NCBI GenBank assembly: GCA_036852015.1
Contig: JAANDG010000399.1
Location: forward strand, 62,001-126,000
Length of the DNA stretch: 64,000 bases
Source: Pelodera strongyloides
Lineage: Eukaryota; Nematoda; Chromadorea; Rhabditida; Rhabditidae
Reading direction: 5' to 3'
The translations under genes were made by a program, and so were the position numbers. Under the pieces are notes generated by a model, which worked only from the letters and a program-made list of their open reading frames with translations, was not told the origin of the DNA and searched no databases. Position 1 is the stretch's first letter, and each line of letters opens with the position of its first letter. Shown here piece by piece: positions 24,705-35,406 of this stretch.

Positions 24705-26660
24705 TTAAATGATTTTTTTGATAGTTTTGAGTACAACGTCTTTGGGGTAATTGTTGGAGAGCAGCTTGATAATGAACGAATGGATTTTGGATTTGAAAGA
24801 AGTAAGCTGGGAAGTACATCTATGAATACGTATTACTTCCCCTTGGATACAGTTTACTTTAATATGGTCACATATATGACTGTCATACATAGGAAATCTT
24901 ATAACGTCAAAACTATAATCATCAGTTTTATTGTATAAATTGATAGTCCAATTATGTGTAGACCTAGCAAGGGCGAGATCGAGAAAGGGAGCGGAGGAAT
25001 CAACAGTATTGGCCGCTTCGAGAATGAGAGAGCTAGGATAGATGGAATCAAGTATATCGAGAATGTTATCATCATTATAGAAAATAGCTATGTCATCCAT
25101 ATATCTGAACATGGACATCTTATAGCCGAGGGAAGAATTCAAAAAGCTTTTAAAGTATTTAAATTCAATCATACAAAGAGTTAAATCAGCAAGTAAAGGA
25201 GAAGAGTTACCTCCCTGAGGAACACCTTTGATCTGGTGGAAAATAATGCCCTGGAATACTAGATAACTATTTTTAACTATGTAGCGTACCATGTTTTTAA
25301 CTTCATTTGAAGAGAAACAGTTAGTAGACGGAGCATCAGTATAGTAACTTTTCTTAAATCCTACGTTAATAAGAGATTTACCGGAGTTTTTAAAGCATAT
25401 ATCCGTTAGTTCTAGGATGCTATCAATGACACAATCATGAGGTAAGTTGGTAAAGAGACTGCTAAAGTCCAAGACTTTGACTTTATGGAAACGATGTATA
25501 AGCGTAGAATTACTAATGCAAATGGAATTATCTATAGAAATGAAATTAGTTTTATTACTGCTCCAAGTTTTACTAGCATTACAGTAGTTTTTAAAATGCA
25601 AACGGAAATGTTTCAGTATTTTCTGAAGAGTAATCGAAAGGTTTTTGAGAGAGCTGTGTTTAGCAGCTGTGATGTAACGCATTTTAATCGATTTTTTATG
25701 CAATTTAGGAACTGCGTAAATGTTAGGAAGTTTGCGATCGATATCAGAACATTTTATATTAAGAATGTTGGAATAGTAAATATGACGGGATACAATGCTG
25801 TCCTGTGACTCGAGATTATACGGAGAGTAAGTATCGTTACCTTTATATTCGAATGAACCGTTTTCGTTTTTAGCAATACCCAATTCTTTATGAAGGAAAT
25901 GTGAATATAAAAGAGGGCAAGAGAAACAAAAGTTAGCGGACGCCTTATCTACGCATGTAATAATAAACTGTCTCTTAATATGGTTAATTTCTTTGTAAAT
26001 AGAGCAGTTAGAGTTAACATGAGGTTTACGAAAACCTTGGATGACTTCATTTAACTTTTCCCATATGGGAAGAGAACAATTAAGCGTACTAGTATATTCA
26101 TTGAGGTTTTTAGACAAGTCATTGAAAAGTACGTGTAAATGTTCTTCTAGTATTTTACTGGAAAAAGGTTCTCTGAACTTGGTTCCTTTTGAAAGAAGAG
26201 TTGTGGCTCTAGGGTAGCGGGATTCGAATATTTTGCAATTTCCAGAGATTATATGAAGTGAACCGTCGATATCGGTTTTTTCTTTAGTGTTACAAAAAGA
26301 AAGGTAATCCTTACAATTACAATGAACGTGGTTAACAGTAGGGTTGTTAGCAACAGTCTTGTGATTAAATAGGCGAGGTCCTAAAGGAATGCTGTATTGA
26401 TTTTGGTAGCAAATACGAGGTAAAAATGGAAGTGGGATATTATTAGAGATGAAAGTGTTACGGATGAATCTATTTATGGCGTATTTGAGATTAAAGCCTC
26501 TAGAATCGGTACAAATAAAGGGAATTTTGATGCGAAAATCCGGTTTAGACGGCTTGGTATTTCTATCTTTCAAAGGTTTAGAAGCACAAGAATTGCCACA
26601 TATTGCTTCTACATTACGTCTGAAATAACTAGAGTGTTCATTAGAGAAATAAATTTCGAA
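24705..26660 (-). CDS. Penelope-like reverse transcriptase domain
   Basis: The open frame 26573-24705 is 622 codons, and the frame continues upstream to about 26660 (EHSSYFRRNVEAICGNSC). Numbering from 26573: HCNCKDY gives a C85-x-C87 pair, matching the CxC linker known from N-terminal-endonuclease Penelope-like elements. It is followed by VDKASANFCFSC (208-219), LPNIYAVPKLHK (282-293), motif A VLDFSSLFTNLP (367-378, D369), motif B GVPQGGNSSPLLAD (450-463) and motif C YMDD (491-494). The polymerase aspartates are all present. A run of seven T at about 24714-24720 (six in the tandem copy) shifts the frame and ends the protein about 20 residues early. Upstream it is separated from the endonuclease by two apparent frameshifts. 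Confidence 0.9.
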   Translation of the reverse strand, partial: FEIYFSNEHSSYFRRNVEAICGNSCASKPLKDRNTKPSKPDFRIKIPFICTDSRGFNLKYAINRFIRNTFISNNIPLPFLPRICYQNQYSIPLGPRLFNHKTVANNPTVNHVHCNCKDYLSFCNTKEKTDIDGSLHIISGNCKIFESRYPRATTLLSKGTKFREPFSSKILEEHLHVLFNDLSKNLNEYTSTLNCSLPIWEKLNEVIQGFRKPHVNSNCSIYKEINHIKRQFIITCVDKASANFCFSCPLLYSHFLHKELGIAKNENGSFEYKGNDTYSPYNLESQDSIVSRHIYYSNILNIKCSDIDRKLPNIYAVPKLHKKSIKMRYITAAKHSSLKNLSITLQKILKHFRLHFKNYCNASKTWSSNKTNFISIDNSICISNSTLIHRFHKVKVLDFSSLFTNLPHDCVIDSILELTDICFKNSGKSLINVGFKKSYYTDAPSTNCFSSNEVKNMVRYIVKNSYLVFQGIIFHQIKGVPQGGNSSPLLADLTLCMIEFKYFKSFLNSSLGYKMSMFRYMDDIAIFYNDDNILDILDSIYPSSLILEAANTVDSSAPFLDLALARSTHNWTINLYNKTDDYSFDVIRFPMYDSHICDHIKVNCIQGEVIRIHRCTSQLTSFKSKIHSFIIKLLSNNYPKDVVLKTIKKII

Positions 26661-26869
26661 CCAGGATCTTTTTAGTAGATTTAGCCAACCGGTTTTTGAG
26701 AGAAACTAGTGTTTGGAAATCAGTAGGATGGGAGAGGTTTGGAGGAGTAGTATTAGTAGACAATCTACGTTTTATTTTATTACGGGGACCTCGGTTTTTA
26801 GGCGGCCGAATTATATTAAGACAGAAATATGGAATGTTATTATTACCAAGATTTTTCTTAGAGTAGTCA

Positions 26870-27433
26870 CTAATGAGTACCGAAACCTTTAATATGATCG
26901 TTTAAGCCGTATGGGTAAGCAGTGTTAAGAAGCCTAATCCAAAAGAGTTCTTTATCCTTGCGAATACAGTTATTCTTGTTTTCATCTAAACAGTCTAATA
27001 TATGTATAGTAAATAGTTTAACATCGGAATTTGCTTGACATTTTGAGAAATGACGATACAGAATGGTTTCTTGTGAATTTTTATTAAGATGATATCGATG
27101 TTGACTAAACCTGCTTTTCAAAGAGCGCTTTGTCTCACCTACATACTGCATATTGCAGTTATCACAAGTTAGACAATAGATAACCCCTTCGCTGGAGCAA
27201 TTACTAATACTAGAGGCGAAAGTATGAGAGAAGTATCTTGTTGTGCTGCTACGAATGAGTTTTTCAAAAGATATCAGTGGGCAAATTTTGCAACGGGACG
27301 ATTTACAGGGATTGCCAAAAGACTGTGTGCCTTCAATAGACGTAAGCTTAAGATTCGGGCCAATCTTTTTAGAGCTGAAACAAGTTTGGGTGTGGTAGTT
27401 TGCTGTGGTATTGTTAGGGCATAAGAATTCACC
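26870..27433 (-). CDS. GIY-YIG endonuclease part of the Penelope-like element
   Basis: The frame is open from just after a TGA (27434-27436) to a TAG at about 26867. It encodes a cysteine-bearing lead (NPCKSSRCKICP), the GIY signature in GVIYCLTCDNCNMQYVGET, the arginine segment RSLKSRFSQHRYHL, and a C-terminal part RKDKELFWIRLLNT with YPYGLNDH. This is the single-strand-nicking nuclease used by endonuclease-bearing Penelope elements. The GIY motif lies upstream of the first ATG (27149-27151), so translation must begin earlier or the protein is part of a longer polyprotein. After the TAG, another frame (ISDYSKKNLGNNNIPYF.., about 26873-26650) continues a credible linker towards the reverse transcriptase, so a frameshift has probably broken a single ORF. 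Confidence 0.88.
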   Translation of the reverse strand, partial: GEFLCPNNTTANYHTQTCFSSKKIGPNLKLTSIEGTQSFGNPCKSSRCKICPLISFEKLIRSSTTRYFSHTFASSISNCSSEGVIYCLTCDNCNMQYVGETKRSLKSRFSQHRYHLNKNSQETILYRHFSKCQANSDVKLFTIHILDCLDENKNNCIRKDKELFWIRLLNTAYPYGLNDHIKGFGTH

Positions 27434-28266
27434 TCAGTCCGCCGCCCTCGGCTTCAGAGGATAGGTTGGGTAATGGAAAGAGCTTTTAGAATCTGAGAAA
27501 CTTACATGGCGGGTTCAAGCTAGAGAACTCTACCACGTTGACACGAAGGACACCGAGCGACATTCTCCCACTTTCCGTTTACAACCATGAACCGGAGAAT
27601 GCCTCTTACAGTGTTCGTGGAATACTTGAGTATAACCACTACCTCCATAGTGCCGTGTGGAAGCCGATATCAGAGAGTAAGTAAAAAGAAGTAGATTTTA
27701 AGATAGAGACTATCCGGGGATCAAAGCAGACCGAAAGATGGAATTATAAAGTGCTAGCAGTAAAAATTACTGCAAAAGTGACGGTAATACAAAAAATTAC
27801 CTATAATATTGGAAATGTTGAAATTAACAAGTGAACATGAAAATTATAAATATAAAAAACCACAAATATAAAAGTAAAAAGAAAAAAAAAAGGGGGAAAG
27901 AAAACGTAAAGAAAGTAAGGGCCCTGAAAGTAGTGAATAACGAGACGTGTTTGAAGGTTGTAAAATGATTGAAAGAAAAGCGATGGTGGCAAAATAACTT
28001 TAAAATTGAGGTATTAAACTTAATTAAGGATAAAAGAAAGAAAAGCAGAAGCATGTATAAGAGTGAAGGAAACATAGTTCTGTAACATATGAACAAGCAT
28101 AAAGAAACGGAAATATAGCAAAAAGTAAGTAGAATAGAATCATGAGAAATGTAATCAGTCAAGTAAGTACAGTATTAGGACTAAAAATAAGCATGTCAAA
28201 AATGACATGAATTCCATGTAGCAACAATGTTTAGTCACAAGGACAAAACACCGTACACTACTTGGG

Positions 28267-28341
28267 TATAATTATGCCACGAGGGCACGGGTAAAATTAT
28301 GCCACGAGGGCACGGGTAACATTATGCCACGAGGGCACGGC
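28267..28341. repeat. Three-unit 25-bp tandem repeat inside the retroelement
   Basis: ATTATGCCACGAGGGCACGG occurs three times at 25-bp spacing, each unit separated by GTAA(A/C)A-like bases. It lies in the presumed 5' untranslated part of the element. GCC..GGC bases in the unit can form a small hairpin. Confidence 0.9.
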
Positions 28342-28840
28342 TATCTAGATAGATTCTAGATAACAAGAAGCAAGAAAAGAGACTAAGTAAGGAGACAGAG
28401 CAAACCTAAGTCTAGAGAGGGGTGCAAGGTGTAGGAAAAACAAATAAAGCTGAGATACATATAAACTCACATTACGAGTAGAAATAAATAGATGGATATA
28501 CAACGATAATGGGAAGGGGAACATGAAGTACTGTGTGATGTGTGGCGACCAACTTGGCTAAAAGGAATGGAAGCAAATATAGTGCGAATATTAGTCAGTA
28601 TAAAAGAGTATTCAACATAGAGAGGGGATATAATAGAATTGTCAGCGTGGAAAGAAATAGATAAAACATAAAATATTACAACATTTGGAAAGGAAGGAGG
28701 AAGATCTTATAGCAAGCTAGTGGGGCAGCGAAGCCTCCAACAGATGCGAGCCAAGATCCAATAACAAATAAAAGAGGAAACAAATTGGGAAAATATAAGT
28801 GAATAAGTTCAACAAACTAACATGAATATACCATATGTAA

Positions 28841-28916
28841 TACGGTAACCCCGTTTCGACCTTCGCATACGAGGATTTTGCCACCGTTGGGTCTCATCAG
28901 TGCGATGACGGTAGGC
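28841..28916 (-). ncRNA. Hammerhead-ribozyme-like motif, copy in the upstream partial unit
   Basis: Same arrangement as the copy at 24022: CTGATGA, stem II (GACC with GGTC; one C lost from the 3' side), GAAAC, ACGG/CCGT stem III. Its position upstream of the coding region puts a possible self-cleavage site in the leader of the transcript. Confidence 0.55.
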
Positions 28917-29450
28917 TTAGGCAGTGAGTGAAAGAAAGGTAAAGTAGATATTGAGAAAGGGATAGAGAGAGACAACGGTTATAGAGTATGTGAAGAAACA
29001 TAAGGTTATAGAGTAAAAAAGGGTACAAAATTAATAGTAAAACCGAATAAGAAACTAACCTTGATACCGCGGGTGTAATAGTACCTGAATATCCTTACAA
29101 AAAGGGACAAGTAGAGAATTAATAAACAAAATGCAGAAGAAAGTATAAAACTAACCTTGGATATGTCCTCAAGCAAAATAACTAGGTAGGAATATATCAA
29201 TAAAGTAAGAAGTATACGAAAGGGTAGGAGCAATGCAAGACGAGGACGAGAGCAATGGGAAAGGGATGTAGTGTGTAGTATTGATCGGGTAAGAGTGCAT
29301 GACATAAACCTAGTGATAGAATATATAGGTAAAGTTTATGAACTATGTGGTCTGTTGAAAAGAATAAGTTATCCATAAATGAAAATAGAATGTCGTAGAT
29401 TACGGTTACAAAGTTTTGCATAATAGGGAAGAATCGACAGAAATGCAAAA

Positions 29451-30110
29451 TTAAAGGTTGTCGACCCAACTGTTGAGACTTTTAGTAGAGGTATCGTATT
29501 TAAGACTAATAATAGGGTACTTATTAAATGATTTTTTGATAGTTTTGAGTACAACGTCTTTGGGGTAATTGTTGGAGAGCAGCTTGATAATGAACGAATG
29601 GATTTTGGATTTGAAAGAAGTAAGCTGGGAAGTACATCTATGAATACGTATTACTTCCCCTTGGATACAGTTTACTTTAATATGGTCACATATATGACTG
29701 TCATACATAGGAAATCTTATAACGTCAAAACTATAATCATCAGTTTTATTGTATAAATTGATAGTCCAATTATGTGTAGACCTAGCAAGGGCGAGATCGA
29801 GAAAGGGAGCGGAGGAATCAACAGTATTGGCCGCTTCGAGAATGAGAGAGCTAGGATAGATGGAATCAAGTATATCGAGAATGTTATCATCATTATAGAA
29901 AATAGCTATGTCATCCATATATCTGAACATGGACATCTTATAGCCGAGGGAAGAATTCAAAAAGCTTTTAAAGTATTTAAATTCAATCATACAAAGAGTT
30001 AAATCAGCAAGTAAAGGAGAAGAGTTACCTCCCTGAGGAACACCTTTGATCTGGTGGAAAATAATGCCCTGGAATACTAGATAACTATTTTTAACTATGT
30101 AGCGTACCAT
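29451..30110 (-). pseudogene. 3' fragment of the reverse transcriptase in the tandem copy
   Basis: This repeats the last third of the enzyme, from the segment before motif B (MVRYIVKNSYLVFQG) through GVPQGG and YMDD to the C-terminus. It has six T where the full unit has seven, so the frame continues through KKSFNKYPIISLKYDTS to WVDNL and shows the probable original C-terminus. It lacks the motif A region and the endonuclease. Confidence 0.9.
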
Positions 30111-31138
30111 GTTTTTAACTTCATTTGAAGAGAAACGGGTTATGTACTTACGGTGCTCTATGTTTAGATGTGTACTTTCCTGTATAATGCGTACCCTAGT
30201 ATTTGTTTATGAGTAAGCAGTGAGTAGTTTCTTTGTATTCTTCTTCTTTATGTTTTATAGATTGTTATATTATGAACACTCTGAACTCTCTGTGAAATAC
30301 AGGTAGACGATAAAAAATTCAGTTTTTGCATGTACCGTATTACCCAAGTTGCTGTAATTGAATGATATTCATTTAATAAATATTTATTAGTTTATTGTGT
30401 ATTTTGATCTTTGAGCTATAAATGTTTGTGTTTCTTTTACTCTTCAAGAGCGTGCACCTTTATTCAATGGAGTCCAAATACAGGTTTGCTTATGACACGT
30501 TCCGCAGAGGTCCTGGGCACAGGCGTCGAGTTCCAGATGACAAATTACTCGACGCTTCAAGAGCGTACGAAATATAAAGCACTGTAATATAAGGATGCAG
30601 AATACAGCACAGAACTTGTTTTGATTCCGGAGTTATGCAAAAAGCGTCAATTTTGAGAAATGGCGGATATTCGGTCAGTGTTTGCGTCGAATCTCCGAAA
30701 TACATTGATAGTACATTGAAAGTTTAATGGACGATAAAAGAACATTTATTTTACAGAACTAGGAACCATTGTAACTCTACCGAAACTCCTTTTTCCTTTG
30801 GAAAGGAAGCTCTCGCTGTGTTTCGGACGTTTCAGTGGCCTTTGACGAGCCGAAACGTGATTTTGAGCCGTTTTTTAGGGTTGAAAACGCTCTAATTCGA
30901 TTAACAAATCCCATCTGTAGAGCGTCGTTTCGACCAGAGATAAAACTACATAATGTCTTTTTAAATTCTTATTTTTGTCTATGGCTGTCTGGTCTAATCT
31001 TGACCTGTTAGTTATGTTTTGTAAGTTTACGTGATGCACGTAACTGATAGAAGCGAAGTAAGAAGCTGTAAAAGTGAAGCCCTATTTCACTCAGTTTCTC
31101 TCTTCTTTTTTTTGTGGGTATGTACAACAATCCAGGAA

Positions 31139-31263
31139 CCAATTCTTGTGTGTGAGTGTGTATGCGTGTGTGTGTATGCGTAAGTGTGTGTGTTGGTGTG
31201 TGCGCGTCGGCGTGTGTGTATGTGTATGTACGTGCGTGTATGTGTGCGGGTGTGTGTGTGTGT
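31139..31263. repeat. (TG)n-rich microsatellite
   Basis: Imperfect TG/TATG/CG repeat; open frames on both strands across it are artefacts. Confidence 0.95.
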
Positions 31264-31861
31264 TGTTAGTGATGCATCTATGTATGTACAGGAAGTATAT
31301 ACATATGTGTAGATGAACGTATGTGCGTGTGTGTTTATGTGTAATCATGGGTGTAGGTTTCTTTATTTTCAATTTCTTTTTCCTTGCTGTTGTGCTAAGC
31401 ATAGACACACACAATAAATATATGTATATATAATGTGTATATATGTCTCCTCTATGTTTAGAACATGTGTGTTTTTTGTAACCGGCGGCATCTACAAACA
31501 TCTACATCTACAGTATCTTTGTCTGCCTGAACCAATGTTTGTGTACCTTTGAGCTGAATCATGCCCTTACAATTTCTATGTAGAGAATGGCTGGACTATA
31601 ATGGGAAGCTACGAAAACAGCCAAGAAACCCGTACATAGCCTAGAACCTAGGTGAAAGCTTTCACTAAGGCTGAGATCGCGTAGTGCATGCTTTTCTGTC
31701 GTTTTGCTATACGTTTTTATTCATCAGTTTTGTAAATCAGACGCGGGTGAAAAAAAAGCCGATCCCGATCGCACTCTCTCAAAACGAACAATCAGGAGGT
31801 TTTAGCTACAGACTGTGCAAGATTTGTAAATTCAAGTAATATATCCAGCTTATATTTTGTT

Positions 31862-31965
31862 TACTATGAGCAGCTGAGCCTCTTGAATGTGCTCAGCCTG
31901 TGTGTTTTTCTCTCTTTTCATTTTGATTTTACCTTTGACATAGTTTTTTTCTAAATTTAGAGATA
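31862..31965. repeat. Dispersed repeat with a conserved hairpin, copy 2
   Basis: Matches the block at 18489-18600, including the GCTGAGC / GCTCAGC hairpin (perfect 7-bp stem in this copy) and the TTTTCTCTCTTTTCAT tail. Confidence 0.7.
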
Positions 31966-32189
31966 CCATAACGGCAGTATTTACCTAAATATTTGTGCCT
32001 CTCGTACTTGAGTTGAAGTCCTTCATAACATTGTCCTTTGTGCGTACTACATCTTACGCCCTATTTCCGAAAACTGAACTGAAAATTTACCTATACACCT
32101 GTATACTATGAACAAAAGAGCAAAGGGGCGTGGTCTGCCATTACACTGATGACGTCACCATAGTTTCCACACCACGACAGCGCTATTCA

Positions 32190-32760
32190 TAGAACCTGGG
32201 TGTTAAAAGTGTTAAGACAGGCTCGGGAATGCTGGCTGCCCTTCTCGGACGGCGCCTAGCCTCGAGAAACCAGGCCTGCAGGCATGACCTCGTCACTTGT
32301 GTTTCAACGGTTGTTGCCATCAGTGATAACGACCGGTTGCCTAGATTGCGCCGGCTAGATTCGCGATGAGAGATCATAGTGATCGAGGACGCGCAGGCAG
32401 GTCTGCTGGGTAGGTTGAAAAGGTATTACCTCCCGCGCGGGCAGGCCTGCCCAGTCCTGCTCAAGGTTACCAGGGCTGCCTGCGGGCCTACGCTTTATGC
32501 GCCCGCATCATCGTGGCGCTTCTTTTCTCCACTGTTTACTTGTCATTATGATATGCCATCAGGCGAATGTATCCCAGCGATTCCGGATTTTCGGGCTTTT
32601 TGCAGGCCTGCCCGGGAAACCTAATGGGCCTTGCATGCCGGCAGGCTGGCTCGCTGTGACAGAGCGATAGTGTGCCAACTTTTTCGCCCGCGAGCGCACT
32701 AGAGCGATGCGCGGCATGTCTTGGTTCACGTGCGAAACAATGCCGCATACCATTAACATG
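32190..32760. other. GC-rich island with repeated GCAGGCCTGC-type palindromes
   Basis: Base composition changes sharply against the AT-rich surroundings. Variants of GGCAGGCCTGCC occur at about 32269-32283, 32441-32452 and 32601-32613, with half sites between. The open frames inside have no recognisable domain or splice structure. Confidence 0.55.
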
Positions 32761-33280
32761 TCTGCAGGGTTTGAAATTGTTTTCTTTGTTTGAAGTCAGA
32801 GGTAAAACGTAACAGTATTGGAATGTGTTTTTCTATAGTGATTTTCTTTGCACTGTCCGATGAGCTTACTCATGATTATATCAGCAAGCATTATTTTTTT
32901 GCAACATTTAGTGCTGTTATTTAATAACAGAACATTGCGTTTCACTAGACAATGTTCTAACGAATACCCTATATGTACTAATTCTGTGTATTGCATTGAT
33001 CATTTGATGCATTTCTAAATTTATGCTTGTTTTTATACTTTATCGATTGCATCGTCCATTGATTGCATAGCCACATAATTAATTTGCGTAGGTCAATTTC
33101 CCGGCTCCATCGCTTGTTTTAACCCCGGAACAATTATCATTTCTCTTTGTGTTTTCGACTACCACTTTATTGTTGTGATGTCTATGAAGATGCAAATTTC
33201 ATTGTGTTGTTGAGTCAACCCTTCTTCTTTTCTTTTTCCATGCATATGCTAATTCCTTTCGCTCTCTCTCTCTCCCTCTC

Positions 33281-33323
<43 letters not shown>

Positions 33324-33910
33324 TTCTCTCTTTCTCTCCCTTCACTCTGAATCTGAATAATCTACACGCTCTCCTGATCTTTTCTCTCTACTTTAACTCT
33401 AAGAACCGGTTGCAATAAATCAAACATTCGATCACAGCCTATGTACTTATTATTATATCATTTGAGTATGTTTTCCAGAAAAAATTATAAAAATCTGTTT
33501 ATTTTTTGTATTTAACATTTCTGGAACTCGAAAGTGAACATCAATTCTTGCGGCATGGATCGATTCATTTAATTTCAATTTCAAATGTTTGTGATAGGAT
33601 TCTCTCGGTAAACTGTACTTTGCTCGAAAACATTCTGGGGTTGCATGTTCTATCGCTTTAAAAATGATGGCTCGCATCAACACCAGTCTACCCCACCCCT
33701 GTAGAGTCTTGCATCGTAGACAGGGTACATGCACTATAACTTGAATAAGTGATAGCGTAAGTATGTTACCCGCAGTCTTAGGTGTATAGTGTGAGTCCAA
33801 ATGTAGCACAACTTGGAACTACACTATTTGTAGTCGTCTACTCCAAGCACGTTGTAAACAAAATTCTCAAACTTTGCCGGTAAACTTCCTGTATCCCTTA
33901 CAATTAGTCA

Positions 33911-33954
<44 letters not shown>

Positions 33955-34802
33955 TTTTCTCTGTCTGTCTCTTCCTGTATATAGCACATTCTCTCTCTCT
34001 CTCTCTCTCTGTATAATCTCTATCTCTCTCCCATTCTATGTACATCCCCTGTTATGGTATTAGGCTTCTGAGTCAAGCATCGCCCACTAGTATGATTGCG
34101 CGAAGTTCAAAACCAGTTGCATAACAACTTGAGGCTTTGTTATTGTGAAGAGAAAGTTCTAAAACTTTCTTGATTTATAGTACATATCGTAGACAACAGG
34201 AATACAGGATGCACTACATAAGTACCGTGCTTAGTAGCGGTTCGTTCGGGATGTCCAGTTCAGGAACTTTGAACGCGATTTTACTAATTCCTTTTCCAAA
34301 GCAACATTTGGATCGTTACGATTAGTTACTGATTCAAATGAACTTTTAGTTCACTTACAATGAATAGGTTTTAAAGTTCTAGCCTAGTGGCCTAGTAAGT
34401 AGAAAGACTAATTGCAAACTGGATACATGTATTTTTTTTAAGAAGTTAGGACCGTTTCACTCGCATAATGATATAAATAAACATAAATAAAAAAATATCA
34501 ACGCTGAAACCAGTTAGCCCGCGCGGGTGCAGGTACGCTCCCGGCAATACATTTGCATACACTGGCGACACAGGGAAACACAACCAAATGCGTAGAATAT
34601 ATAAAACTAGTTTCGCACAGTTTTTCAAGAAATCTACCGACATTGCTTTTTGTACTGATTATGCATAAGAATAGCACAAGAAACAGCTTCATAGTTTTAG
34701 TCGTTTTCTTTCTTATATACAACGCGATGACCATAACAGTTCATCCGCCTGTCCCATAAAAATACTACCTAACTTTTTTTTTTAAATATTTTGTATGGAA
34801 TG

Positions 34803-34965
34803 TTAAATCGAAATACCGGCCCGGTTTTGAAACGCATCGTGGACAACTCAGTTATTACGTATTTATGCTAATTTGCTCGAATTTAGCTCGATTTTTTATT
34901 CTAATTTATGTTAAGGATGCTGGTGTACCCGATGCGTTTCAAAAACCGGCCAGTATTTCGCTTTA
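34803..34965. repeat. Foldback family A copy 3
   Basis: Ends TTAAATCGAAATACCGGCC and CCGGCCAGTATTTCGCTTTA, with the standard interior, slightly shortened in its right half. Confidence 0.85.
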
Positions 34966-35340
34966 CTGATAGAAGCTGAACTGAATACGGTTCATATGTT
35001 AGGTTTTGGAGTGCTTATATTAGCCTATGTGCTTTTCCAACTTATTCAGGGTTATACCAATTTGTTCTTGAGTATTTTTAATTTTTTTCAACTTGTTATA
35101 GATAACCTACCCCTAATGAACTCAGGGCGTCTTCAATTTGCTAACCCAAACACAATCGATACTACTAATTGACCGTCATAAACCATCTTTATGCTCTGGG
35201 CGAGAACTGAACCTCTTAGGAAGCGAGACTCTTTTAACAATTACTTGCGTAGTAATTGCTTCCGTATTTGTCTGCTAACATTTTACTACGTCATAAGCTT
35301 ACTACAGTATAGTTTGCGTGAAGTAGAACTCTCTCCCTAT

Positions 35341-35406
35341 TGTGTGTATGTGTGTGCGTGTGTGTGTGTGTGCGTGTGTGTATGTGTGCGTGTGTGTGCG
35401 TGTGTA
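35341..35406. repeat. (TG)n microsatellite
   Basis: TGTG tract with CG and TATG interruptions. Confidence 0.9.

Larger units (their letters stand above)
23951..30136 (-). mobile_element. Penelope-like retroelement, N-terminal-endonuclease (Naiad-like) type, with upstream partial tandem copy
   Basis: A full unit (23951-28769, about 4.8 kb) is followed head-to-tail by a partial copy (28770-30136) that repeats its first 1.37 kb on the + strand, i.e. the 3' part on the coding strand. Reading on the minus strand, the partial copy is therefore upstream and acts as the pseudo-LTR typical of Penelope-like elements. The coding region runs minus: GIY-YIG endonuclease (27433-26870), linker, then reverse transcriptase (to 24705). 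Hammerhead-like cores lie in both pseudo-LTR copies. The interior 27434-28769 has no clear ORF and holds a three-unit 25-bp repeat. The copies differ only by a few small indels and substitutions. I could not define a target-site duplication. It sits in the 3' flank of enolase. Confidence 0.92.

Noticed and set aside
24954..25808. Plus-strand open frames inside the retroelement
   Set aside because: They are antisense shadows of the reverse transcriptase; the same frame recurs at 29772-30002 because the DNA is duplicated.
27801..28162. Hydrophobic minus-strand open frames in the retroelement leader
   Set aside because: Phenylalanine-rich translation of AT-rich DNA with no domain.
28267..28341. 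CRISPR-like array
   Set aside because: Only three units with 5-base gaps and no spacers; the genome is eukaryotic and the repeat lies inside a retroelement.
30137..30480. Second enolase 3' exon
   Set aside because: The enolase protein is complete at 23909; this stretch may at most be displaced 3' flank.
31074..31501. Cysteine/valine-rich and histidine/threonine-rich open frames
   Set aside because: They are produced by the (TG)n microsatellite on both strands.
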